Of a stretch of 21,112 nt of DNA, positions 6,194-14,481 are shown in pieces. The position numbers and the translations under genes were made by a program. Location of the stretch: assembly GCA_964419255.1 (NCBI GenBank), contig CAYQOU010000069.1, positions 1 through 21,112 of the forward strand, read 5' to 3'. The stretch is from CAZPHU01 sp964419255 (GTDB lineage Bacteria > Fibrobacterota > Chitinivibrionia > Chitinivibrionales > CAYFVL01). The notes under the pieces were generated by a model, which searched no databases, was not told the origin of the DNA, and saw nothing but the letters and a program-made list of their open reading frames with translations. Numbering within the stretch: the stretch's first letter is position 1; each line of letters starts with the position of its first letter.

Positions 6194-7867
6194 ATGACTC
6201 AACCCACCCCCTACTCTCTGAATGACGACCAGTCCAACCAGCCTTTCGTTTCGCCTCAACAGAACTCCCCGATGGGCCAAGACAGGCTCGGCTCGGGAAT
6301 CATCACAGCCGAGCTTGGAGAAGGTGGTATGGCTGTTGTCTACGAAATCTGGAACAAACAGCTGGGGGTCAAACGGGCGGTTAAGGTGCTCAAACCGGAT
6401 ATCACAACCGAGCATCGCGGACGTTTTGATACCGAAATGAAGCTGATGGCCCAACTGGATCATCCAAACATCGTTACTATCCATTCGGTAGGCATGTGGC
6501 ATGGGCTGCCGTATATAGAGATGGAGAAAATAGATGGATGGTCGCTTGAGCTGCTGCTGGACCATTATGGCTTCTTTCCTTCCAAGGTGGCGGTTTCGAT
6601 TGCATTGATTGTTGCACGCGCTCTGAGTTATACCCATTCCTTCGAGTACAACATGAATGGCCGGATTTGTAAGGGGGTTCTTCATAGAGATTTGAAGCCG
6701 GGAAACATACTTATATCTCATAAGGGGAAAATATCACTCACCGATTTTGGGATCGCCACTCCGGTGAACATTTCAATGCATACCTCCGAGGGCTATGTTC
6801 CCGGCTCGCTTCAATACATCGCACCCGAGCAGATGGAGGCCAGAAAAGTTGATCAGCGGGCCGATATATACGCATTCGGGTGTGTGCTTTACGAGATCCT
6901 GACCGGTTTCAGGACCTTTCCTGAGCGCAATCTGACACGATTGATTTCAAAGCGTTTGGAAAATGATTATGATCCGATTCGCTCCTACAAGCTCAATCTC
7001 CCCTCCCGTCTGGAAAAGCTGGTTACGGCCTGTCTGGAAAAAAATCCTGTGAAGCGTCCCGCTTCCATGACGCTTGTATGTAAGGAATTGGGGACTATCC
7101 TGACAAAATATACCGATAAGGCGCCGGAGCTTGTCATAAAGGATTTTATTGGCAGTAATAGTGATGCAGTGCAGTTTTCCTCCTGCTCAAAAAACACCAA
7201 AAACAGCGCTTTACGAAAGATTCTGATTGGTATTGGTATTCTTGCATGTATTCTTGGCGGTGCATTGGTATATTCCGGTGGGCTTTTTCAGTCGAATTCA
7301 GAAGCTGTTCAAAGCGAACAGAGTCCCGATCCGTCCCAATTGCTCAAGAGTCTTCAGGGTGAGTACGGGATAGACGATCCGCTTACTATCATGCAAAAGG
7401 AGGAGCAAAGGGGAAATTATACGAACGTACTGGCTCTTTCGACTCTTCTTTCCGAAGTTAAGTCGAAGAGTCTGCTGGGCGTACTTCTCACCGCACGTGC
7501 CCGACAGGAAAACAATTCATTTCATGAAGATTTCTTCTCCCAAAACCACGTAAAAGATGGCGAATTTTACCTGATACATGCCCGCTACCACTACCGCAAC
7601 GAAAGTTACGAAAAAGCGATTGATCTCTTGCAGAAAGCATCAACCACCAATGCTTACCTCCTCAGTCGAGAGACGGTGAGTAACCAGAGCCTGGTGCTCA
7701 GAGCACGTTGTCAGACCGCACTGGCGGAAAAATCAGCCGAGGATTCGATGGCCGAAGCTGCACTGAACAGCTGGCGCGAGGTTAAGCGTGTGTGGCAGGC
7801 AGATACAGAACATCCGGTGTATAAGGAAGCCGCAAAAAACTGCTATTTACTCACGTCTGCTGAATAA
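6194..7867 (+). CDS. Membrane-anchored Hanks-type serine/threonine protein kinase
   Basis: The protein has 557 residues. The kinase domain spans about 35-300 and carries all main catalytic motifs: glycine loop LGEGGMAVVYEIW at 41-53, catalytic Lys64 in RAVKVLK, HRDLKPGN with Asp166, DFG at 184-186, APEQ near 210 and DIYAFGCVLYEILTG. A single transmembrane helix follows at about 343-361 (ILIGIGILACILGGALVY). The C-terminal 190 residues would be periplasmic and are helical, with a TPR-like stretch around HARYHYRNESYEKAIDLLQK. The layout matches PknB/Pkn-type bacterial kinases with an intracellular kinase and an extracytoplasmic sensor or protein-interaction region. No phosphatase or FHA gene adjoins it, so targets are unknown. 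It appears to be a monocistronic unit. Confidence 0.96.
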   Translation: MTQPTPYSLNDDQSNQPFVSPQQNSPMGQDRLGSGIITAELGEGGMAVVYEIWNKQLGVKRAVKVLKPDITTEHRGRFDTEMKLMAQLDHPNIVTIHSVGMWHGLPYIEMEKIDGWSLELLLDHYGFFPSKVAVSIALIVARALSYTHSFEYNMNGRICKGVLHRDLKPGNILISHKGKISLTDFGIATPVNISMHTSEGYVPGSLQYIAPEQMEARKVDQRADIYAFGCVLYEILTGFRTFPERNLTRLISKRLENDYDPIRSYKLNLPSRLEKLVTACLEKNPVKRPASMTLVCKELGTILTKYTDKAPELVIKDFIGSNSDAVQFSSCSKNTKNSALRKILIGIGILACILGGALVYSGGLFQSNSEAVQSEQSPDPSQLLKSLQGEYGIDDPLTIMQKEEQRGNYTNVLALSTLLSEVKSKSLLGVLLTARARQENNSFHEDFFSQNHVKDGEFYLIHARYHYRNESYEKAIDLLQKASTTNAYLLSRETVSNQSLVLRARCQTALAEKSAEDSMAEAALNSWREVKRVWQADTEHPVYKEAAKNCYLLTSAE

Positions 7868-7904
7868 CAAATTTTTTCGGGATCAAAAAACCACCGATCA
7901 TTAC

Positions 7905-7962
7905 AAGGGAGTTTTTCGAGTGGCGGGGGTGTAGGGGTATGCATCGAATTGTCCCTTTTTTT
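7905..7962 (+). terminator. Weak candidate terminator after kinase gene
   Basis: AAGGGA (7905-7910) can pair with TCCCTT (7952-7957), directly followed by a run of T ending at 7962. A second short stem TTCGA/TCGAA (7915-7919, 7944-7948) lies inside the 41-base loop. The T-tract is good but the stems are short. Confidence 0.3.
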
Positions 7963-8049
7963 GATAGCTGAATCCGGCTTCTGAATGCTAAGACCCAACG
8001 TATTGATTAAAGAAAAGAGATCTCCTTACGTGCGAAGAGGTGAGGTAAA

Positions 8050-9174
8050 ATGCCCCAGAAGGCCGCCATACTCATTTCTCGTCAGCCTCTGTATCCCAGC
8101 GGCGAAATTCCCTGGGTAAGATCGTGCCGGAAGGCAGTCGAGTGGATACGAAAAAGAGGCTGCACTCTGATAACTTCCACGGGACTCCTCAGCTGGGATA
8201 TTCCCCTGACAGCGGCGATTGAGGTCGCAATACCTGTTCACATTCTTGTGCCGGTTTTTGGCAATATCGTGCCTGAGGAGGCGATATGTGAGGTTCGGCA
8301 TCATTTCGCTCCCCCACCGCATGCCACCTTGGAAGCAATATGTCACGAAAAACGAGATCTTTCTTTTCGCATGCGCGACCGGATGGTGGTCGACTCAGCC
8401 GACATACTTCTACCCATAAGCATACGGCCAGGAGGATTTTTTGAAGAACGAATGGCGAGTGCAGGCCTGGTCAACACAGACTTTATGGTGCCTTACCAAA
8501 AAAGAACCAACAGAATCGCATACTCCTTGCGCGAATCTGATCTAAACACGGCCACGACACAGATCGCCTCATCCTTTCTCATTCACTGGACAAGAACCGC
8601 ACATTCTCACTGGCCCACAGAAACTGTCGGTGACTTATGCAGAGCCATACTCGCCGGTACAAGCTATCCGCGCACAGCATTTTATACATTGCGAAACATG
8701 CTTGAAAGCCGAGTGGTGAAAGCAACGGATAAGAACATGCCTCAAAAGCGTGCGTGTGTCTGTTTTTCATCAGCGCCTCTGACATCTTTTATTTCCCTGA
8801 TGAGTTGGCGACGGCGTTATCGTCACATGTCATTCGAGCCTTACGGAATCGGCATACGAAAAGAGTATGCGTCCGGATTGTCCATCCTGCCGGTACTCTA
8901 TTGCAAAGCCGGCAGGCGGAAAAACATCTCACCGGATATGGCCTGGCGTATGCAGGGGATCGGTGCCCGTGGAAACTGGCCGCTGGAGCAGGAATATCGT
9001 CATGCGGGTGATCTGCATCTTACCGGTTTGCCCGCCGATGCCGTGGCATGTTTCTGCCGCACCGAGCAGGAGGCCGAAAGGCTAAGGGGCGAATTCAACC
9101 TTCCTGTTTATCCATTATTAATATCCCAAAAAAGTACACATCAGGCGAAGCTGCAAAAGCGCATCATCAGATAA
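8050..9174 (+). CDS. Two-domain conserved hypothetical: Rossmann/SLOG-like N-terminus and DUF2971/AbiGi-like C-terminus
   Basis: The protein has 374 residues, and the start follows a strong ribosome binding site (AGAGGTGAGGT before ATG). Residues 1-150 look like a DprA/SLOG-type Rossmann domain: strand AAILIS, GCTLITSTG at 37-45, PVHILVPV at 62-69, and RDRMVVDSADILLPISIRPG at 109-128, the position where such domains carry the ligand-contact loop. A linker with HWTRTAHSHWP (179-189) leads to residues about 205-356, with CFSSAPL at 238-244, FEPYGIGIRKE at 262-272, PVLY at 281-284, and NWPLEQEYRHAGDL at 309-322. That motif order resembles DUF2971 and AbiGi-type abortive-infection proteins. The assignment is by eye. 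SLOG domains often bind nucleotide-derived signals, so a conflict or stress role is inferred, not shown. There is no transmembrane segment. Confidence 0.6.
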   Translation: MPQKAAILISRQPLYPSGEIPWVRSCRKAVEWIRKRGCTLITSTGLLSWDIPLTAAIEVAIPVHILVPVFGNIVPEEAICEVRHHFAPPPHATLEAICHEKRDLSFRMRDRMVVDSADILLPISIRPGGFFEERMASAGLVNTDFMVPYQKRTNRIAYSLRESDLNTATTQIASSFLIHWTRTAHSHWPTETVGDLCRAILAGTSYPRTAFYTLRNMLESRVVKATDKNMPQKRACVCFSSAPLTSFISLMSWRRRYRHMSFEPYGIGIRKEYASGLSILPVLYCKAGRRKNISPDMAWRMQGIGARGNWPLEQEYRHAGDLHLTGLPADAVACFCRTEQEAERLRGEFNLPVYPLLISQKSTHQAKLQKRIIR

Positions 9175-9276
9175 ATCTACACACCTGGAAATAATGAACC
9201 GCGCGCAAAAATCTCCTGAGAAAATTATATCCGTTTTCCCCTGCACTTTTTGCATGGCTTGGATTTTGCTCATTTA

Positions 9277-9298
9277 GGTATCGGGCCTGTCCGGTACC
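9277..9298 (+). repeat. 8-bp hairpin with one wobble pair in leader of sensor kinase
   Basis: GGTATCGG (9277-9284) pairs with CCGGTACC (9291-9298) around the loop GCCTGT, with one G-U wobble. It sits about 100 bases after the 8050-9174 gene and 165 before the kinase ATG. AATCTTTTATC follows, so it could be a weak terminator or leader structure. The 9175-9462 gap also has TATAAT at 9372-9377 without a matching -35. Confidence 0.35.
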
Positions 9299-9447
9299 AA
9301 TCTTTTATCAACGACGGCAACCAGTATATCCCTGGGTATAGCCGATCGAAAATCTGGCTTTACGACCTTCTTATAATGAGAACAAAACTTCCCGTGAGCG
9401 GATGAGGCTTGTCGTTGGGGAGACGGTTTCGGGTGGAAAAACATGGT

Positions 9448-9453
9448 GAGGAG
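9448..9453 (+). promoter_or_regulatory. Ribosome binding site fixing the start of the sensor kinase
   Basis: GAGGAG lies 9 bases before the ATG at 9463. A longer frame opens at a TTG at 9409, but no comparable Shine-Dalgarno precedes it, so ATG 9463 is preferred. Confidence 0.75.
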
Positions 9454-9462
9454 AATAAAACG

Positions 9463-12400
9463 ATGTTGTCGATGCGAAAACAATCTGCACCAAACTCTAT
9501 GCCTTGGAGGGCAAAGAATGTGCGTGTAGTCGCAATCGACAGCAATTACAACGATGTGCAGGTATCCATGCAAATCATACAGGATGCCGGAATCGAGTGT
9601 GCGTGGAAAGTGGTTGACTCGCCCGATGTCCTAAAAAAAACGCTTAAGCGGTTCGATCCTCATCTGGTCATATGCGAGTATGATGTCCAGGGGATCAATG
9701 AGCAGATAGTGGCAAAAATCGTGGAGCAGTCAGATACGGTAATTCCGATTGTGCTTGTCACCGGAAAGTTGAATGAGGATGAGGCCGAGGAGCTAACTCA
9801 CAAATGGGCTTACGATTATGTACTCAAAGATCACCTCAAGAGACTCCCTCTCATTGTTTTGCATGCCCTGGAGCGCCGGGAGCTTATCGAACAGAACAGG
9901 AGGCTTCGACAGCATTCAGGGAAAAAGGATAAGTTGGGAGGGTGGGAGCCTTCACCTAAAGGACATCTCACCGATCAGCTCACACGCCTTGAGAGCGAAG
10001 TCCTTCAGCGGGAACAGATCAATAGACAGCTCAGTCACAGAGAGAAGAAATACCGCCAGCTTTTGGAGGATATCGCAAGTATTGTGATTCGCTGGTCGAC
10101 AGATGGTCGTATCAGCTATATGAATTCGTTTGGTCTGGAATATTTTGGCTACACCGAGCAGGACGTGATAGGCTATCATGTCAGGATGCTTTTCCCGATG
10201 GCCGAAAAGAATCGGCAGTTCCCTGATTTGTTATTGGAATCCCCCTCCCAATTTACAAATGTGGAGACCGAAAATGTGCGTGCAAATGGTAGTCGGGTTT
10301 GGATAGCCTGGAGTAACAGACTCCTACTTTCATCTAATGGTAAACCCGAGGGGGTGTTGTCTGTCGGAAACGATATCACCCGGTTGAAGAAAACAGAGAA
10401 GACACTGGAGCACAAGCAGACTCTTCTGGATACATTTTTCGGAAAATCTCCGGTTGGAATGATTGTTTTGGGAGTAGATAAAAAGATTCATCACATAAAT
10501 TCGACGGCAGCCGATTATCTTGGCAAAAGGCCTTCGGAGGTGGAAGGAAGAAGTTTGACCGATTATTTGTCGACGGATATCACGGAGTTTTATGACTCGA
10601 TCGACAATGTTGTAAGGGCGGGAAAGTCACTCAATGGCGTGGAATACAGGGGAGAGCTTGCAGGCCGGAAGGGGCGGAGACTTCATTTAATCAGCTCCTT
10701 TTTTCCCATGTACTTTCCGGATGGTAGTCGGCTGGTGGGGGTCATATCGCTGAATATCACCAGGACGTGCAACGGTCAAAATGCTTTTCAGAGGTCCCAG
10801 GCGTTATATCGAGAATTTGTGGAAAACAGTAACAGTGTTATCTTGCGGTGGGCACCAGATGGTACCATCTTGTTTGCAAATACTTTTTGTGGCAAACAGT
10901 TTGGTTTCTCTCCTTCCCAGATGGAAGGTATGTCCCTGGTTGATCTTTTCCCGAAGAGTGATGAGGTGGTGCAGGACATACAATCCATGACTCGCGATAT
11001 GCTGGCCAACCCTGAAAACTACATTAATATGCATCACAGACACGTTCGTCGGGATGGTTCTGTTGTATGGATCGCCTGGACAAACAGGCCGGTCAGGGAT
11101 ATCAACGGCAGGGTAGTAGAATTTTTGTCCATCGGTAACGATATAACCGAGCTGGTGAATGCCGAAGCAGCTCTCAAAAACTCGGAGCAGTTTTTCGGTA
11201 ATTTTGTCGACAGTATTGATGCCGTGATCGTTCGGCTGTCGATGAATGGAGTTGTCAGTTTTATAAATCGTTATGGCGAGATGTCTGTAGGTCGGTCGTA
11301 TAAGAAGCTGCTTGGGTTATCTTATGCGGGTACCATTTTCCCAACCGAAAATTGTGATGCAGCCGAAAAAATAGATAGTGTACGGCACGGTAAGGCTCAA
11401 AGCGTACGCTTTGAATGCAGAAGTGTGATCAGACACAAGGAATCCCGCTGGATGCACTGGACAGCCAAGAGAATCGAGTCGGGTGAGGGGGCGGCTGCGG
11501 AGATTCTATGCACCGGGGTGGATATAAGCGAAAGAAGGCGTATCGAAGAGGCTCTTCACTATCGAATTCGGTTCGAACGCCTGATCAGCACTCTTTCTAC
11601 CCGTTTTATCAATCTGACCAGCGCCAAAGTAGACAGGGGAATCGAGACATCACTGCGGCTTATTGGCCTTTTTGCGGGAGCCGATCGAAGCTATTTGTTT
11701 CTGTTTGATGAGTCGAACACACATATGTCCAATAAATTTGAATGGGTAAATAAAGGGGTGCGCTCACAGAAAGGAGAGCTTCAAAATCTGAAAATCTCCG
11801 ATTTCTCCTGGCTTATGTCCTCCATTCAGGCGGGAGAGAGTGTGCTGATTTCGGATACTGCTAAGTTGCCGCCGGAAGCATCAAACGAGGCGAAAACGTT
11901 TGACGCTGGAAACATCAAGTCCGTGATCTGTGTACCGCTTATAAGCCGAAGCAGTATTATCGGTTTCGCCGGTTTTGATGCGGTGCTCAGGCGTCAGAAA
12001 TGGACCGACAATGTGCTGAAGCTGCTTCAGATTGTCGGCTCGATGTTTGTCAATGCGGTGGAAAGGAAACGATTCGATGAGAAGCTTCAACAGTCGGAGT
12101 GGATCTATCGCTCAATATTCGAAAATACCGGTACCGCGACAACAATTGTGGAAAGAGATACCACCATTTCCCTGGCTAATAATGAATTCGGGCAGATGCT
12201 TGGATACACGAAGGATGAGATTGAGGGTAGGATGAGCTGGCGGCAGGTGGCACACCCCGATGAGATTAAAAAACTCGAGGCCCATCATTTCGAACGTCGC
12301 CACAATCCCGATGCGGTACCGTCGCGATATGAGTCTATGCTGGTTACCCGTCAGGGTAAGGTGCTTGACATCATGATTGTTGCCGGTATGATCAGGGGCA

Positions 12401-13716
12401 CCGACAGGAGTGTGGTGACGTTTGTGGATATCACCGACAGGAAGCGCAACGAGCGACAGTTGGCAAAAGAGCGGGAAAAAGCCGAATTGCGTGCCCGGGA
12501 AGCCCAGGAGGGGCGGCGTATACTGGAAGCGCTCATGGACTATATTCCCGAAGCGATTATCATTGCCGATGCGCCGGATGTGCGAATACGGATGATGAGT
12601 CGGTATGCGGCAAGGCTTTTGGGGATAAAGGACAAAGAGTCGATAGTCAGCAATGCCGAGCGGTCGGACAAGTGGGGTTTTTATCATCTTGATGGAGCGA
12701 CCCTGCCGTCTTCGGAAGAGCTTCCGTTGAGTCGTACAATTCAAAAAGGGGAGGAGGTTATAAACGAGGAATGGGTAATCAAACGCCCCGATGGTCGAAG
12801 TGTCATTATCCTGGCCAACAGCGGTCCGGTTTATGATAGTCGGGGTCGAATAAGCGGGGGGGTTGTTGCGTGGCGTGATATTACGCAGAGAAAGCTCGCC
12901 GAGGAAGCGGTAAGGGATCACAGCCATCAGCTGGAGCAGGTGAATAAAACACTGGTTAAGAAAAACCAGGAGTTGGATGAGGCTAATGCCAAGCTCAAGG
13001 AGTTGGATTCTCTGAAGAGCGAGTTTGTGTCGATGGCCTCTCATGAGCTTCGCACGCCGCTGACCGGAATAATCGGATTCACCGAGACTCTCATGGCAAA
13101 GGATATTCAGCTGACTGAGCAGGAGCGTGACAAGTACCTTTCGATTATCGAAGCCGAGGGTAAGCGGCTGGGACTATTACTCGGAGAGTTGTTGGATATC
13201 TCCAAGATAGAAAAGGGGGTTGATGAGCTTGTTACCAGCATGATTAATGTGGCTGGGCTGGCGCGGGAGTCGGTTGCATCCATGCAGATTCCTCCAGAGG
13301 TTCATATTCGCATTGAAACAGATGATGAAAGGAAGCTTCGTGCACCGATCGATCACGACAGGATGAAACAGGTTTTCATGAATATTATTGATAATGCGAT
13401 CATATATTCAAAACAAAAGGTAGATATAGACATACGCATCTCACAGGAAGATGAAAAGATGATTCGGGTGGTGATAGCCGATAACGGTCCGGGAATACCG
13501 TCCGATGAGCTAGGAAAGATTTTCGAGAAATTCTATCGAAGTCGCAGGAATCCACCCGGAGAAAACAGAGGCAGTGGCTTGGGGTTATCGATTGCAAAAG
13601 GCATAATCGAGGCTCATGGTGGCAAAATCTGGGCCGAAAGTGAGCCCGGAAATGGGACCGATATCATCTTCACCCTATCTAAAAGGAAGTCGGAATATGC
13701 GAGTTTTAATTATTGA
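9463..13716 (+). CDS. Soluble multi-PAS/GAF sensor histidine kinase with degenerate N-terminal receiver
   Basis: The protein has 1,417 residues and no transmembrane segment. Domains in order: receiver-like 20-140, PAS1 195-312, PAS2 318-438, PAS3 447-567, PAS4 575-697, GAF 704-870, PAS5 878-998, PAS6 1019-1147, coiled coil 1150-1185, HisKA 1182-1252 with His1194 in SHELRTP, and HATPase 1297-1407 with N-box MNIIDNA, G1 DNGPGIP and G2 GSGLGLSI. The receiver has Glu72 where the phospho-acceptor Asp belongs (PHLVICEYDVQG), only one Asp in the acidic pocket, but keeps the Thr (VLVTG) and Lys (DYVLKDHL) positions. It integrates several cytoplasmic signals, ligands unknown. The gene overlaps the next receiver gene by 20 bases and heads a probable four-gene operon ending in PTS enzyme I. 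Confidence 0.95.
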   Translation: MLSMRKQSAPNSMPWRAKNVRVVAIDSNYNDVQVSMQIIQDAGIECAWKVVDSPDVLKKTLKRFDPHLVICEYDVQGINEQIVAKIVEQSDTVIPIVLVTGKLNEDEAEELTHKWAYDYVLKDHLKRLPLIVLHALERRELIEQNRRLRQHSGKKDKLGGWEPSPKGHLTDQLTRLESEVLQREQINRQLSHREKKYRQLLEDIASIVIRWSTDGRISYMNSFGLEYFGYTEQDVIGYHVRMLFPMAEKNRQFPDLLLESPSQFTNVETENVRANGSRVWIAWSNRLLLSSNGKPEGVLSVGNDITRLKKTEKTLEHKQTLLDTFFGKSPVGMIVLGVDKKIHHINSTAADYLGKRPSEVEGRSLTDYLSTDITEFYDSIDNVVRAGKSLNGVEYRGELAGRKGRRLHLISSFFPMYFPDGSRLVGVISLNITRTCNGQNAFQRSQALYREFVENSNSVILRWAPDGTILFANTFCGKQFGFSPSQMEGMSLVDLFPKSDEVVQDIQSMTRDMLANPENYINMHHRHVRRDGSVVWIAWTNRPVRDINGRVVEFLSIGNDITELVNAEAALKNSEQFFGNFVDSIDAVIVRLSMNGVVSFINRYGEMSVGRSYKKLLGLSYAGTIFPTENCDAAEKIDSVRHGKAQSVRFECRSVIRHKESRWMHWTAKRIESGEGAAAEILCTGVDISERRRIEEALHYRIRFERLISTLSTRFINLTSAKVDRGIETSLRLIGLFAGADRSYLFLFDESNTHMSNKFEWVNKGVRSQKGELQNLKISDFSWLMSSIQAGESVLISDTAKLPPEASNEAKTFDAGNIKSVICVPLISRSSIIGFAGFDAVLRRQKWTDNVLKLLQIVGSMFVNAVERKRFDEKLQQSEWIYRSIFENTGTATTIVERDTTISLANNEFGQMLGYTKDEIEGRMSWRQVAHPDEIKKLEAHHFERRHNPDAVPSRYESMLVTRQGKVLDIMIVAGMIRGTDRSVVTFVDITDRKRNERQLAKEREKAELRAREAQEGRRILEALMDYIPEAIIIADAPDVRIRMMSRYAARLLGIKDKESIVSNAERSDKWGFYHLDGATLPSSEELPLSRTIQKGEEVINEEWVIKRPDGRSVIILANSGPVYDSRGRISGGVVAWRDITQRKLAEEAVRDHSHQLEQVNKTLVKKNQELDEANAKLKELDSLKSEFVSMASHELRTPLTGIIGFTETLMAKDIQLTEQERDKYLSIIEAEGKRLGLLLGELLDISKIEKGVDELVTSMINVAGLARESVASMQIPPEVHIRIETDDERKLRAPIDHDRMKQVFMNIIDNAIIYSKQKVDIDIRISQEDEKMIRVVIADNGPGIPSDELGKIFEKFYRSRRNPPGENRGSGLGLSIAKGIIEAHGGKIWAESEPGNGTDIIFTLSKRKSEYASFNY

Positions 13717-14059
13717 AGATGAGGAAAATGTAGTTGAACTTCTGCGGGTCAATATGTCTCGGCGAGGGTATACGGTTTCGATCGCCCGGGATGGGAAGAG
13801 CGGCCTGGAGATGGCTTTTACGCTTAAACCAGAGGCGATTCTGCTAAACGTGCGTCTGCCCGATATAGACGGCTGGGAGGTATGCAGGCGAATCAAGCAA
13901 AATCCTCTGACCGGTGACGCATTTGTCGTTTTTGTTACCGCGGCGGCGCAGAAAGGGCAAATAGAAAAGGCCCGAGAGGCAGGTTCCGATTACTTTATGG
14001 CTAAGCCTTTCGATATCAATAAGTTGCTGGAAGTACTAAATGGGATCATGAGTCGTTAA
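13697..14059 (+). CDS. Single-domain response regulator with Asn at the phospho-acceptor site
   Basis: The protein has 121 residues, receiver domain only. The start ATG 13697 is preceded by AGGAAGT and lies inside the 3' end of the kinase gene; MRVLIIEDEEN is the usual receiver N-terminus, so the longer in-frame extension upstream is rejected. The acidic pocket (EDEE) is intact, as are the Thr (VTAA) and Lys (AKPFD) positions. The acceptor Asp is replaced by Asn51 (ILLNVRLPDIDGWE; codon AAC at 13847-13849). Such a receiver cannot take phosphate in the normal way and would act as a constitutive or decoy partner, unless Asn51 reads or deamidates otherwise. It has no output domain. It sits between its likely kinase and a canonical receiver. 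Confidence 0.93.
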   Translation: MRVLIIEDEENVVELLRVNMSRRGYTVSIARDGKSGLEMAFTLKPEAILLNVRLPDIDGWEVCRRIKQNPLTGDAFVVFVTAAAQKGQIEKAREAGSDYFMAKPFDINKLLEVLNGIMSR

Positions 14060-14103
14060 TATATCAGGAGGAGATCTGTAAAAGTCGTAGCGGATAAAAG
14101 GGT

Positions 14104-14481
14104 ATGAGTGCGAAAATTGCAATAATAGATGACGATCCTAACATTCGTGAGTTGTTGTATGTAAATCTGCAGCGACGTGGGTATGATGCGGTTTCCGAGG
14201 GAGACAGTACGAAAGCTTTAGATGTAATCCACTCGCACATGCCCGATCTGGTTGTGTTGGATGTGATGATGCCGGAGATCGATGGATGGGAGATATGTAA
14301 GATTATAAGAGATGATGAAAAAATCTCGCATATTAAGATTCTGATGCTCACCGCTAAGAGCACAGCCAAGGATAAGATGATTGGAAAAGATATTTTAAAA
14401 GCGGATGAGTATGTTACCAAGCCCTTTGATATGGGGCAGCTAATTCATACAGTTAAAAGGTTACTTGATGAAATCGGGTAG
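14104..14481 (+). CDS. Single-domain response regulator (CheY-like), canonical
   Basis: The protein has 125 residues, receiver only. All key residues are present: acidic pair in IIDDDPN (9-11), phospho-acceptor Asp53 in VVLDVMMPEIDGWE, Thr83 in LMLTAKS, Lys106 in VTKPFD. It resembles the preceding degenerate receiver in its N-terminal half, suggesting tandem duplication with loss of the acceptor in one copy. There is no output domain, so it signals by protein contact or as a phosphorelay carrier. It follows the first receiver by 44 bases and its end overlaps the enzyme I gene by 14 bases. The gap holds an AGGAGGAG sequence too far upstream (about 30 bases) to serve this ATG; AAAAGGG just before the ATG is the probable site. 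Confidence 0.95.
   Translation: MSAKIAIIDDDPNIRELLYVNLQRRGYDAVSEGDSTKALDVIHSHMPDLVVLDVMMPEIDGWEICKIIRDDEKISHIKILMLTAKSTAKDKMIGKDILKADEYVTKPFDMGQLIHTVKRLLDEIG

Noticed and set aside
9234..9256. Sigma-54-like TGCAC...TTGCA in the kinase leader
   Set aside because: The invariant GG at -24 is missing, so it does not meet the consensus.
12112..13044. 310-residue minus-strand open frame opposite the sensor kinase
   Set aside because: It is a shadow of the kinase PAS5-PAS6 region; the kinase motifs on the plus strand are unambiguous.
14066..14103. Perfect AGGAGGAG before the second receiver suggesting a hidden small gene
   Set aside because: No ATG, GTG or TTG lies at proper spacing after it, and a nearer purine stretch serves the receiver ATG.
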